Source of the DNA: Mycobacterium sp. 852013-50091_SCH5140682
Lineage (GTDB): Bacteria > Actinomycetota > Actinomycetes > Mycobacteriales > Mycobacteriaceae
Direction: 5' to 3'
Length of the DNA stretch: 64,000 bases
Assembly: GCF_001665685.1 (NCBI RefSeq)
Contig: NZ_LZTB01000013.1
Coordinates: 1 to 64,000, forward strand
This document shows positions 45,855-54,682 of the stretch, piece after piece. Numbering within the stretch: the first letter of the stretch is position 1; each line of letters begins with the position of its first letter. The notes under the pieces were generated by a model. The model was not told the origin of the DNA. It did not search any database and worked only from the letters and a program-made list of their open reading frames with translations. The position numbers and the translations under genes are program-made.

Positions 45855-47398
45855 ATGACTGAAACCGCTGTACCTCAGACGACAGTACCGCCCGGCACTG
45901 CAGTGGGGTCCGGGGATCTCGTTGAGGCGGCCGGGCATCCGGTCGGCAGCGGTGAGATCAAACCGGGCTACGACCCACGGCTCACCAACGAGGATCTCGC
46001 ACCGCTGCGCAAGCAGACCTGGGGTTCGTACAACATCTTCGCGTTCTGGATGTCCGACGTACACAGCGTCGGCGGATACGTCACCGCCGGCAGCCTGTTC
46101 GCGCTGGGACTGGCCAGCTGGCAGGTCCTCGTGGCACTGCTGATCGGCATCACGATCGTCTACTTCCTGTGCAACCTGGTCGCCAAGCCCAGCCAAACCG
46201 CAGGCGTGCCCTACCCGGTCATCTGCCGGACGGTATTCGGAGTGCTGGGGGCCAACATCCGGCCATCATCCGTGGCCTGATCGCCTTGGCCTGGTACGGC
46301 ATTCAAACGTTCCTGGCGTCAGCTGCGCTCGACATCGTTCTGATCAAGCTGTTCCCGGCGCTCGCGCCGTACGCCGTGGTCGCCGACTATGGATTCGCCG
46401 GACTGTCATTGCTGGGCTGGGGCAGCTTCCTGCTGCTGTGGGTGCTGCAGGCCTGCGTGTTCTGGCGCGGCATGGAGTCGATCCGCAAGTTCATCGACTT
46501 CTGCGGCCCGGCCGTCTACGTGGTGATGTTTCTGCTGTGCGGTTACCTGATCTTTCAGGCAGGTTGGGGTGCAATTGATCTCAACCTGGGTGGGGTCACC
46601 TACACCGGCTGGTCCGCTGTGCCGGTCATGCTGGGTGCCATCGCACTGGTCGTGTCGTACTTCTCCGGCCCGATGCTCAACTTCGGCGACTTCTCCCGCT
46701 ACGGACGGTCGTTCGAGGCGGTGAAGAAGGGCAACCTGTTGGGTCTGCCGGTGAACTTCCTGGTGTTCTCGGTGCTGGTGGTGGTCACGGCATCGCTGAC
46801 GCTGCCAGTGTTCGGCGAGCTGATCACTGACCGGGTCCAGACCGTGGCTCGCATCGACTCCACGTTCGCAATCATCTTGGGCGCGTTGACGTTCACGATC
46901 GCCACCATCGGCATCAACATCGTCGCCAACTTCATCAGCCCCGCGTTCGACTTCTCCAACCTCAGCCCACAGCGCATCAGTTGGCGTGCCGGTGGCATGA
47001 TCGCGGCGGTCGGTTCGGTGTTGATCACACCGTGGAACCTCTACAACAACCCCGAGGTCATCCACTACACGCTGGAGACCCTCGGTGCGTTCATCGGCCC
47101 GCTGTTCGGTGTCCTCATCGCCGACTACTACCTGGTGCGCAAGCAGAAGGTCGTAGTCGACGATCTGTTCACCATGGACACATCCGGAAAGTACTGGTAC
47201 CGGGGCGGTTACAACAGAGCCGCAGTGATCGCCACGGTGGTGGGTGCCGTGTTGGCCGTCATCCCCGTGCTGCTCGGCGGATCGGTCGCCGGCATGCACA
47301 CGGCGGCGCAGTACAGCTGGTTTATCGGCTGCGGTGTGGCGTTCGGACTTTACTACGTACTGGCCAAACGGGACAGTATGGTCGCCGCGTCGCTGTAG
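45855..47398 (+). pseudogene. NCS1 nucleobase/allantoin permease, frameshifted
   Basis: Two frames join into one NCS1-family permease. Frame one (45855-46260) starts MTETAVPQTTVPPGTAVGSG and reaches PYPVICRTVFGVLGANI. Frame two (to 47398) continues PAIIRGLIALAWYGIQTFL and runs on through 10 hydrophobic segments. A single missing C at about 46257 (CCC to CC) gives the break. Repaired, the protein is about 514 residues, normal for the family that moves cytosine, uracil, allantoin or hydantoin. It is either a recent pseudogene or a sequencing error. Confidence 0.83.
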
Positions 47399-47407
47399 GC
47401 GCGTGAG

Positions 47408-47456
47408 ATTGCGTCCAGGGTCGTGGTTTCTCGAAAATCACGACCCTGGGCGCAAT
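47408..47456. terminator. Long hairpin, bidirectional terminator
   Basis: ATTGCGTCCAGGGTCGTGG (47408-) pairs with the arm ending at 47456, with 20 of 22 positions matched and a very short loop. It lies exactly between convergent genes. There is no U-run, and its arm sequence differs from the hairpins at 9375 and 31256. Confidence 0.75.
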
Positions 47457-47472
47457 TTCAACGTCGAATGCC

Positions 47473-48693
47473 TCATACGGTGCGACGCTTGAGGGCTCGC
47501 AACGTCTCGAGCGTCGCGCCGGGCGCCAGGGCCGCCACGTCGGCGGCGGTGAAGGCGCCGCAGTCCAATCCGCGCAGCACCACTGCGGCCAGCGCCTCGG
47601 CGGTTGCCGGCTCGTCGACGATCGACCCGCCGCGCCGGTCGAGGTAGGCCTGCAACCTCGGCGCGGCCGCTGTCATCGCGGCGCGGAAGAACGCGAACGT
47701 CGCGAGCCAGCGAGTCACCAGGTGTCCGGGATGCATATCCCACCCTTGGTAGAAGCCGCGCGCCAGCGACCGGCTCACCAGACGGTGATGCCGCCGGATC
47801 GCCTGCGCCACTTGGTCGTCGGAACCCACCGGGGCGACCTGGGTGGAGCCGTCGCATATCCACACGCCGGTCTGTGCGGCCGCGACCTGCATGACAGCCT
47901 TGGCATGGTCGGCCACCGGATGGTCGAGGGACTGATGCTGGGGTGCTATTCCACAGGCCGCGCTGTAGTCGTAGGTGCCGTAATGCAATGCGGTGCAGCG
48001 GCCGTCGGCACGCTGGATTGCGTTGGCCACGGTGGCGGTGCCGTCGGGGTCGAGTACTGCCTGCGGGCTCTCGATCTGCAACTCGAAGCGCAGCGCACGC
48101 TCCGGCAGGCCGTGCGCCGATTCCAGGGCCTCGCACAGCCATACCGCCGCGGTAACCTGCTCGGCCGCACGAAGTTTGGGGATCGTGAACACAAACCCGT
48201 TCGGCAGGCCGCCGTCGAGCACACGCTCCAAGGTCCGCACAGAGCGCGGTCGCTCGGTGACGGTCAGCCCCTTGATCCGGATCCCGGCGCTGTCGAGGCC
48301 AAGTGCGTGCAGCGTCTGACCGGCCTGCACCGCGTCGGCGTCCTCGACGTCGTCGGGCCGGCGGCCGTAGCCGTCCTCGAAGTCCAGCCTCAGATCGGCG
48401 ATGGGCGCCTGGGTGAGACGCTCCCGCACCAGGGCCAGTTCATCGGGGTCGCCCAGTTCGGCGAACACCGCGGCGTGACGGTCCAGCAGGTCGAGCGCCG
48501 CCGCTCCCCATTGACGTGGGGTGTCCGGCGAGGCATCCGCTGCGCTCACGTAGACGGTGTGCACCGGTTGGATGTCACTGCGGTCGCCGGGAAACCGGCT
48601 GGCCAGCTCCGCGTCGACCGTGGTGAGCAGCTGGTCGACGCGGGACAGTGTGTCCTGGTCGATCCGTGGACGGTGTTGTGCTGGCACCGTCAT
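47473..48693 (-). CDS. HpcH/HpaI aldolase / citrate-lyase-like family (DUF6986)
   Basis: A 406-residue TIM-barrel lyase-like protein. FELQIESPQAVLDPDG and LRLDFEDGYGRRPDDVEDAD contain the metal Glu/Asp and the nearby Arg, and the HYGTYDYSAACGIAP region is typical. The family is found beside purine/allantoin breakdown genes in actinobacteria, which fits its position next to the NCS1 permease. It has an ATG 48693 start, without a clear ribosome site. The start lies inside the end of the upstream methyltransferase frame by 119 bases, which is unusual. Confidence 0.82.
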   Translation of the reverse strand: MTVPAQHRPRIDQDTLSRVDQLLTTVDAELASRFPGDRSDIQPVHTVYVSAADASPDTPRQWGAAALDLLDRHAAVFAELGDPDELALVRERLTQAPIADLRLDFEDGYGRRPDDVEDADAVQAGQTLHALGLDSAGIRIKGLTVTERPRSVRTLERVLDGGLPNGFVFTIPKLRAAEQVTAAVWLCEALESAHGLPERALRFELQIESPQAVLDPDGTATVANAIQRADGRCTALHYGTYDYSAACGIAPQHQSLDHPVADHAKAVMQVAAAQTGVWICDGSTQVAPVGSDDQVAQAIRRHHRLVSRSLARGFYQGWDMHPGHLVTRWLATFAFFRAAMTAAAPRLQAYLDRRGGSIVDEPATAEALAAVVLRGLDCGAFTAADVAALAPGATLETLRALKRRTV

Positions 48694-49462
48694 ATCGTTG
48701 CGCGTCGACGCGTTCTCGGCACGGCGAACGCCGCATATCCGCAAACAACCGGGGCACCAGCATGGGCACCGTCTCGCGGTAGGCGGCGTAGCGCGCGCCC
48801 AGCGTCGCCAGCAGGTCGCGTTCCTCCAGTTGTATTGCCAGCAGAATCCAGCCGGTCGTGACGGTGGCGAACAGCAGATGCGCCGCGGTCATCGTGGGCG
48901 CCGCCCAGAACGCGACGATGAAGCCCAGGTTCAGCGGATGCCGCACGGCGCGATAGAACAACGTGGTGCGAAAGCCCGTCTCGGCCTGTGGCCGCGCGGT
49001 GTTGAAAACCTGTCGTAGCCCGAACAACTCGAAATGGTTGATCATGAACGTCGACGCCAGCACAATCCCCCAGCCCAGCCAGAACAGCGACCACACGGTC
49101 ATGCAGGCCGGCCGCCAGTCGATGTCCCACACCACAGCGGGTATCGACCGCCACTGCCACATCAGCAACGCCAGCGTCGAACTCGCGCAGAGCACGTAGG
49201 TGCTGCGCTCCATCGCCGTGGGTACGTAGCGCGTCCACCACCGTTTGAATCCAGGGCGCGCCATCACGCTGTGCTGGGCGGCGAACAGCGTCATCAGAAG
49301 CACATCGACGACGACCGCGACGCCCACCGGCGCTGCGAGGGCGTCATCGACGCTGCGCGGGGTCAGGCCACCTACGAAGCCGATGGCATAGACGAACACG
49401 GTCAGGAACAGTGCATAGCTGATCGCGCCGTATGTGATTGCGAAATAACGGTTCATGACCAC
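48575..49462 (-). CDS. mddA: Methanethiol S-methyltransferase-like membrane protein
   Basis: A 295-residue membrane protein of the NnrU/isoprenylcysteine-methyltransferase fold. It is close to MddA, which methylates methanethiol to dimethyl sulfide. Supporting blocks are FAAQHSVMARPGFKRWWTRYVP, ERSTYVLCASSTLALLMWQW, FELFGLRQVFNTARPQAETGFRT and RAVRHPLNLGFIVAFWAAP (cofactor His/Pro region). Family members end around RETVPMLVP; here a tail of some 60 residues, rich in Arg and Pro, runs into the start of the next gene. A palindrome lies 30 bases before the ATG. Confidence 0.83.
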   Translation of the reverse strand: MVMNRYFAITYGAISYALFLTVFVYAIGFVGGLTPRSVDDALAAPVGVAVVVDVLLMTLFAAQHSVMARPGFKRWWTRYVPTAMERSTYVLCASSTLALLMWQWRSIPAVVWDIDWRPACMTVWSLFWLGWGIVLASTFMINHFELFGLRQVFNTARPQAETGFRTTLFYRAVRHPLNLGFIVAFWAAPTMTAAHLLFATVTTGWILLAIQLEERDLLATLGARYAAYRETVPMLVPRLFADMRRSPCRERVDAQRYDGASTTPSTDRPGHTVPRRPAAHHGRRGAGQPVSRRPQ

Positions 49463-49491
49463 AAGCGTGACGCCGGCTGCGCACCCCGAAA

Positions 49492-49507
49492 TGAGGCATT
49501 TGCCTCA
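49492..49507. promoter_or_regulatory. Palindrome TGAGGCA-N2-TGCCTCA upstream of mddA
   Basis: Perfect 7-base arms flank TT. It starts 30 bases before the mddA ATG and overlaps the stop region of the regulator gene. The same element lies before the gene at 51848. It is probably the binding site of the LuxR-type regulator encoded between the two. Confidence 0.7.
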
Positions 49508-51070
49508 ACTTTCGATCCCGCCGACCAGCCCGCACTCCAGCGCGTACATGCTGGCGCCGATCCGGTTCGAGACGCCGATCTTGGCATATGTCCGTTCGAC
49601 GTGATTGCGCGCCGTCTTTTCGCTGATCACCAGTTTTGCGGCGATCTCCTTGTTGCTCGCGCCTTGGGCGACCAACCGCAGCACCTCGACTTCACGGGCG
49701 GTCAGCCCACCGGGACGCAGCGCGGCACGTCGTCCGCGATGCCCGGCTGCGTGCAGGATCGCGTCGACGGCGACCTGGTCGAGTTCCCCGTCGCGCACCC
49801 GGGTATGCAGCCGGCGGGCCGCGCCCTGCGTCGACAGCGGCTCACGATACGGTCTGGGCTCCACAGCCGACTGATACGCAACCGCGGCCGCCACCAGCCG
49901 GTCGGGCATGGTCAACTGCCGCGCTCTCGCCCCGCGCGGATAGCCGCGGCCGTTGAGGTACTCATGATGATTGGCGGCCACGGAAGCGACGCGCTGCAAA
50001 CCGGGAATGCGGTGCAGGATCCGCTCGGTCAGATACGGATGCAGACGTACCCGCTCGAACTCGGCCAGCGTCAAAGCGCCTGGCTTGGACCAGATTTGAT
50101 TGGATACGCCGATCCGGCCGATGTCGTGAATGTGCGCTGCCCGACGGGTGAGCGTGACGTCTTCGGCGTCGAGCCCCACGCCTGCGGCGGCATCCGCCGC
50201 CAGTTGCGCGGCGGCGCGCGAATGACCAAGTGTGAACGGGCATTTCAGGTCGACGAAATCGCCGAGCGCCGTCAGCAGCGCATCGAGCGCGGCCGCGTCG
50301 AGTCGGGCGTTGCGATCCGGCGCCTGCTGAAGCGCCATGGCCCAGATGTCCCCGTTAGCCGGGACCGCCAGCAACGCGTCCGGGTCGGCCATGAACGCGT
50401 CGACCACCGCCGGGTCGAACTGGCCGCCGCGGCGGCTCCGAGCCATCGCCACGGCGCCGCCGGTGCCGTACTCGCGGTCGTGCACCTCCACCATGTCGGC
50501 CAACTGCGCGACCCGCATCTCGATCGGAATCGCCTCGCCTGACACCCCGCCGGGTAGCCCACCGCCGTCGAAGCGTTCGAACGTGTGCCGCAACGCCGTC
50601 TGCACGTCGTCCGCCAGTCCGATCCGCTGTGCGAGCAGCGCAGCCGATGTGCAGTGCGAGTGGATCAGTTGCGAAATGTGGCCGCGGGCATCGAGATACA
50701 GCGTCGAGATGGTCTTGAGCCGCTGCAGCAGCGATGCGCCCTGGCCGACGTTGCTGAGCAGGAAACGCTGATACGGCAGGCCCGACCAGTCGACCAGATA
50801 GGCGCCACGGCGTACCGCGATGTCGTCGCCGAACCAGCGGGTGTATTCGTGCGAGTCCGCGTGGCATCCGATCCACATGATCAGTGTCGAGTAGTAGACA
50901 CAGTCACGCTGAGCTCGGGGCAGTCCCAGGCGGTCGGCGAGGCGCGTGGCGATCACTGCCGACCGCAGCATGTGTTCGGTCGGTTGGCCCAGGCCCAGGT
51001 CGATGGCCACCGACAACGCCGCGAGAACCTCAGCTCGCGTCGGAAGCTCATCCTGGCGGTCGACAGTCAC
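49505..51070 (-). CDS. HD-GYP-like signalling protein fused to a LuxR-type DNA-binding domain
   Basis: A 521-residue regulator. The N-terminal half has a decayed HD-domain (HSHCTSAALLAQRIGLADDVQTALRHTFERFDGGGLP). The second half has a good HD-GYP domain: AHIHDIGRIG, HPYLTERIL, VAANHHEYLNGRGYPRG. HD-GYP domains degrade c-di-GMP. The C-terminal 65 residues are a LuxR helix-turn-helix (LTAREVEVLRLVAQGASNKEIAAKLVISEKTARNHVERTYAKIG). GTG 51070 starts the frame. It may link cyclic-dinucleotide turnover to transcription. It is in tandem with mddA, 42 bases apart, and follows the unknown protein by 31 bases. Confidence 0.88.
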   Translation of the reverse strand: MTVDRQDELPTRAEVLAALSVAIDLGLGQPTEHMLRSAVIATRLADRLGLPRAQRDCVYYSTLIMWIGCHADSHEYTRWFGDDIAVRRGAYLVDWSGLPYQRFLLSNVGQGASLLQRLKTISTLYLDARGHISQLIHSHCTSAALLAQRIGLADDVQTALRHTFERFDGGGLPGGVSGEAIPIEMRVAQLADMVEVHDREYGTGGAVAMARSRRGGQFDPAVVDAFMADPDALLAVPANGDIWAMALQQAPDRNARLDAAALDALLTALGDFVDLKCPFTLGHSRAAAQLAADAAAGVGLDAEDVTLTRRAAHIHDIGRIGVSNQIWSKPGALTLAEFERVRLHPYLTERILHRIPGLQRVASVAANHHEYLNGRGYPRGARARQLTMPDRLVAAAVAYQSAVEPRPYREPLSTQGAARRLHTRVRDGELDQVAVDAILHAAGHRGRRAALRPGGLTAREVEVLRLVAQGASNKEIAAKLVISEKTARNHVERTYAKIGVSNRIGASMYALECGLVGGIES

Positions 51071-51101
51071 GTGCTGATTGTGCGCTCTGGCGTCGTCCGG
51101 G

Positions 51102-51848
51102 TCAGCGGGACAGCTCGAGTCCGTCACACCGGTGCCTGCCGACGTCGAACGTCTCGAAACAGCCATGTCCGATCACACAGACGCCCCGCTGCGGCAGCCG
51201 GAAATCCCCAAGGCAGGCTTGCTCGGCCAGCGCCATCGGCGCGCCGAGGTCTCTACCGGCCAGTGTGGCGACCGAATCTTCAACTGCCCATACTATTTTG
51301 GGGGCGATCCGGTACCACTGACCGTTGGGTAGCGTTCCGCCGAGCTGCACTCGGCCCATACCGAGCAGTGGGCCGACGGCTCGACTCATCGCTGCGAGTG
51401 CGGCCGCACTGCGCCACGCCGATGCGGGCAGCCGGGAGCCGATGGCGGTGGCCAGCCGGGTCGCTGTCGTGCTGCAAATATCTACCCGCCAATCCAGCAG
51501 GCCGGCAATGGAAATGTGAAGCGTCCACGGCGTCACCCAGGCAGAACTGATGTCGCATTGGACCGGCGCGATCGACGTGGCCGAGCTGAAATAGCGCGAG
51601 CAACTCTGCGCGCCCGGCGTCGTTGCGTAGAACGTCCATACGCCGTCGGGATCACGGTGCCACACCGACCGGTAGCCCGGTGCGAACGAGCTGACGGGAA
51701 AGTCCCGGAACGCCAGATAATGTCCGCTGGCGAACGGCAGGCCCATCACGCCGAAACCGGCGACCCGTTCGTCGGGGCCGGGCGGCAGGCGAAGGCGTTC
51801 GGCGGCCGCGGCCGGGATGACTCGGGGCGGTGTGCGTCGGTGGGTCAT
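51102..51848 (-). CDS. Protein of unknown function linked to the HD-GYP-LuxR regulator
   Basis: A 248-residue protein starting MTHRRTPPRVIPAAAAERL. Conserved-looking parts include FGVMGLPFASGHYLAFRDFPVSSFAPGYRSVWHRDPDGVWTFY, a block SRYFSSATSIAPVQCDIS, and the C-terminal DVGRHRCDGLELSR. No signal or membrane helix is visible. Four Cys are scattered. I do not recognise a family. It shares the upstream palindrome with mddA, and both are likely members of one regulon. Confidence 0.7.
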   Translation of the reverse strand: MTHRRTPPRVIPAAAAERLRLPPGPDERVAGFGVMGLPFASGHYLAFRDFPVSSFAPGYRSVWHRDPDGVWTFYATTPGAQSCSRYFSSATSIAPVQCDISSAWVTPWTLHISIAGLLDWRVDICSTTATRLATAIGSRLPASAWRSAAALAAMSRAVGPLLGMGRVQLGGTLPNGQWYRIAPKIVWAVEDSVATLAGRDLGAPMALAEQACLGDFRLPQRGVCVIGHGCFETFDVGRHRCDGLELSR

Positions 51849-51883
51849 GCCAGAAGCTTCGGCGTTCACCGCGGCCGTCCGCA

Positions 51884-51899
51884 TGAGGCATCTGCCTCA
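51884..51899. promoter_or_regulatory. Palindrome TGAGGCA-N2-TGCCTCA upstream of the unknown gene
   Basis: The arms are identical to those of the element at 49492-49507, with TC instead of TT in the middle. It begins 36 bases before the ATG at 51848. The gap 51900-52069 to the next gene has no other clear element. Confidence 0.7.
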
Positions 51900-52069
51900 C
51901 AAACAGATCACCCGTTTCGGTGTGTGTCGAGCGGGCGTTTCGCGGCAAATTTGGAAACGGTAGAAGATATTTGGGTTGCGATCCTCTCTGCACCTGTTGG
52001 ACAGTTTGTCGCATAATTCATGTCGCTCGTGAGCCATCCCGCGGATCCGGACCGCAGACAGGGAAGCCT

Positions 52070-52957
52070 ATGCCGACTGTTCAAGCACCAGCAGCAGGCT
52101 GCTCGCCGCTACGCCGCCACTTCACTTCTCGTTACGCGACACGGCTCTTCGCTCTGTTGCTCATCGTTGCACTGACCGCACTTGGGTGCAGCAACGGACG
52201 CCAGACGCTGGCTCGGGATACTCCCGCAGCGGAGTCGACGAGTAGCACGAGAGCGTGGTGGCGGCCAACGGGTACGCCGACCTGGCAATGGCAACTCAAT
52301 GACGAACCGATCGATGCGACGGTCGACGCGGAGGTGTTCGACATCGACCTGTTCGACAACTCTGCCGCCACGGTTGGCTCTCTTCATGCCCAGGGTCGAC
52401 GCGTGATCTGTTATTTCACCGCGGGTTCATGGGAACCGTATCGGCCGGACAGCCATGCCTTCGCGCCAGATCTCTTGGGCGGGCAAGTCGAGGCTTGGCC
52501 GGATGAGCGCTGGTTGGACATCCGCCGGGTCGACGCACTGCGTCCGCTCATGGCTTCACGGTTGGATCTCTGCCGTGACAAGGGGTTCGATGGTGTGGAG
52601 CCCGACTGGCTCGATAATCATCGTCAGCGCACCGGGTTCGACATCACCCCGGAGGACCAATTGCGGTTCAATCGGATGCTCGCCGACATGGCCCACGAGC
52701 GCGGCCTGGCTATCGGGTTGAAGAATGATCTCGATCAGGCGGTGCTCTTGGCCGATTTGTTCGACTACTCAGTCGTCGAGCAGTGCGTGGAGTTCGACGA
52801 GTGCGCAGCGCTCAAACCGTTCACCGACCGGGCCAAGCCGGTATTCAGCGCGGAATACCATGTGACCCGCGATGTCGCCTGCCCGCAGGCTGAGCGTCGA
52901 GGCCTGTCCATGGTACTCAAACGTGTGGACCTTGATAGGTGGCGTGAAACATGCTGA
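52070..52957 (+). CDS. Lipoprotein, endo-alpha-1,4-polygalactosaminidase (GH114)-like
   Basis: A 295-residue lipoprotein. The signal FALLLIVALTALGC has the lipobox LGC. The mature part has the GH114 features TWQWQLNDEP, DIDLFDNSAATVGSLHAQGRRVICYFTAGSWE, DLCRDKGFDGVEPDWLDNHRQRTGFDIT (Glu/Asp acid pair) and GLAIGLKNDLDQAVLLADLFDYSVVEQC. The family cuts polygalactosamine exopolymers. ATG 52070 has an AGGGAA ribosome site upstream. It probably acts on secreted polysaccharide. The exact substrate is inferred. Confidence 0.82.
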   Translation: MPTVQAPAAGCSPLRRHFTSRYATRLFALLLIVALTALGCSNGRQTLARDTPAAESTSSTRAWWRPTGTPTWQWQLNDEPIDATVDAEVFDIDLFDNSAATVGSLHAQGRRVICYFTAGSWEPYRPDSHAFAPDLLGGQVEAWPDERWLDIRRVDALRPLMASRLDLCRDKGFDGVEPDWLDNHRQRTGFDITPEDQLRFNRMLADMAHERGLAIGLKNDLDQAVLLADLFDYSVVEQCVEFDECAALKPFTDRAKPVFSAEYHVTRDVACPQAERRGLSMVLKRVDLDRWRETC

Positions 52958-52982
52958 AGGACAGGATTTCTGAGCGCCAGAA

Positions 52983-53312
52983 TCAATGTGAAAGCGGAGT
53001 TTCCGTGACATCTCTACGGCCGATGCGGACAAAGATGTCGGGCCGCTTCGCTCGATAGAAGAGGCCGAGGGCGACCCCGACGAGGCCACTGCCCCAGACC
53101 GCGGCCTGCAAGATCACCGCGTAGACGCCGGAGCCGCCGGTAAGCGTCGAGAAGTTCATGATTCCCAAGATCAGTAGAACGCTCATCGCCACCAGTGATA
53201 CCGCCGGAGCTACCATAGACACCCACAGATTGACCGAGTGTGCTCCTCGCTCACGCCTGAAGTAGGCGAGGACGGCAAGGCTCACGAGAGCGAACAAGAC
53301 ATCCGCAGCCAC
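52983..53312 (-). pseudogene. C-terminal relic of an amino-acid permease
   Basis: 109 residues with three hydrophobic segments: VLFALVSLAVLAYFRRERG, VSMVAPAVSLVAMSVLLILGIMNF and AVWGSGLVGVALGLFYRAKRPDIF. They match the last three helices of APC-family permeases, including the family's tail RAKRPDIFVRIG. No N-terminal helices occur upstream (53313-53499), so this is a truncated copy that cannot transport. Confidence 0.65.
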
Positions 53313-53499
53313 GATGGACCTCGCCCGGCGATCGTCACAGTCCCGCGACTTGGGGCGCGTCGCCCGCCGGCACGACGATGCGCGCGGCAGGCAACGCTGG
53401 TCATCACGCGATTCTATCTAGCAGCAGCAGAACCGGCCCTATATCCAGACATAAATCCTCGCACTCGAACTATGTTGGCGCATAGTCCCGCCGTTGACG

Positions 53500-54240
53500 T
53501 CAGACCTGAATCTGCCCGCCGTCGACGGCCAGCTCCGCACCGGTCATGAAGCTGCTCTCGTCGGAGGCCAGGAACAGCACCGCGGAAGCGATCTCCTCCG
53601 GGTGTCCGAGCCGCTTCATCGGCACCTGAGCAGTCAACCCGTCAAGCAATCCCTGCTTCTGCTCGGCAGGCGCCAAGTCGGTGAGTCCCGGGGTTTCGAT
53701 TGGGCCCGGGATAACGGTGTTGACCCGGATCTTGCGGTCGGCCAGTTCTGCGGCCCACGTGCGGCCGAGAGACCGGATTGCGGCCTTGGATGCCGCATAG
53801 AGGCCGAACGCGGGCATGCCCTTGGTTGCCGCGGTCGACCCGGCCAGGATGATCGACGCGCCGTCGTTGAGCAGCGGCAACGTCTTCTGCACCGTGAACA
53901 CGGTGCCGGCCACGTTGCGGTCGAAGTTGTCCCGGTAGTGCTTCAGCGTCACGTCGGCGAGGGTCGCGAAATCGCCGCCGCCCGCGTTCGCAAAGACGAC
54001 GTCCAGCCCTTTGCCGTGCTTGGCGATTTCGGTGGCCAAGACGTCGAGTTCTTCGGGCTTGCTGATATCGCTCTGCACACCGTGGGCGCCGATCGAGGCA
54101 GCCGCCTCGTCGAGGCGGGTCCGGTCCCGGCCGGTGATGAAGACGTAGGCGCCCTCCTCGGCCAGCCGCCTCGCGGTAGCGAGGCCGATGCCCGAGGTTC
54201 CACCTGTGACGAGTGCCGTCTTGCCGTCTAGCTGTCCCAT
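53500..54240 (-). CDS. SDR-family oxidoreductase
   Basis: A 246-residue short-chain dehydrogenase. It has TGGTSGIGLATARRL (coenzyme loop), NAGGGD, a Ser in ILAGSTAA and YAASKAAIRSLGRT (YxxxK), and a C-terminal GAELAVDGGQIQV. ATG 54240 is the family start; the frame continues upstream to 54333. It is the last gene of the MarR-SnoaL-SDR set. An operator lies upstream, overlapping the end of the SnoaL gene. It probably reduces a carbonyl or xenobiotic compound. Confidence 0.9.
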   Translation of the reverse strand: MGQLDGKTALVTGGTSGIGLATARRLAEEGAYVFITGRDRTRLDEAAASIGAHGVQSDISKPEELDVLATEIAKHGKGLDVVFANAGGGDFATLADVTLKHYRDNFDRNVAGTVFTVQKTLPLLNDGASIILAGSTAATKGMPAFGLYAASKAAIRSLGRTWAAELADRKIRVNTVIPGPIETPGLTDLAPAEQKQGLLDGLTAQVPMKRLGHPEEIASAVLFLASDESSFMTGAELAVDGGQIQV

Positions 54241-54290
54241 GATCGAGCTCCGTTCTGGTTGTGAGTTTCGGCGTTGCGGACGGTATAACC

Positions 54291-54308
54291 TACGTGATAG
54301 ATCACCTA
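54291..54308. promoter_or_regulatory. MarR-type operator before the SDR gene
   Basis: TACGTGAT-AG-ATCACCTA is an imperfect palindrome (seven of eight). It shares its TAGGTGA/TCACCTA core with the stronger site at 54683. It overlaps the stop of the SnoaL gene. Confidence 0.55.
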
Positions 54309-54668
54309 TTCCGCCGAGTTCAGCACCGTCCACAGTCGGTGGATGCGGCCATCGGATATCTCGGCCACGTCGAAGCCGGACGCCACGGTGGTGTCGTCCG
54401 GGGTGCGCACCTCCCAGGCCAGGAAACCCAGACCGCGGGTTTGTCGAACCATGCCGACCTTGACAAAGTGCAGCCCCTGCAACTTTTCCTGCAGCTCAGC
54501 TGCTTTGGCGTTCAGTTCGGCATGGCCTGTGGCGACACCCTCGTCGTCGGTCCACCGCACATCGTCCGCGTAGGTCGTCGCGATCGCCTCGGCGCGGCGC
54601 CGAGGGTCGCGCTCATTGAACACGGCCAGCAGGTTGGCCTCCATCAGGACGGTGATCACGTCACTCAT
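54306..54668 (-). CDS. SnoaL-like / NTF2-fold protein
   Basis: A 120-residue NTF2-fold protein. The cone-shaped fold is indicated by VLMEANLLAVFNERDPRRRAEAIATTYADDVRWTDDEGVATGHAELNAKAAELQEKL, then FVKVGMVRQTRGLGFLAWEV and FDVAEISDGRIHRLWTVL. These are isomerase- or dehydratase-like binding proteins, and the exact activity is unpredictable. ATG 54668 has GGGAG seven bases upstream. It lies between the SDR and MarR genes on the same strand. Confidence 0.85.
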   Translation of the reverse strand: MSDVITVLMEANLLAVFNERDPRRRAEAIATTYADDVRWTDDEGVATGHAELNAKAAELQEKLQGLHFVKVGMVRQTRGLGFLAWEVRTPDDTTVASGFDVAEISDGRIHRLWTVLNSAE

Positions 54669-54682
54669 AGGTCTACTCCCAT

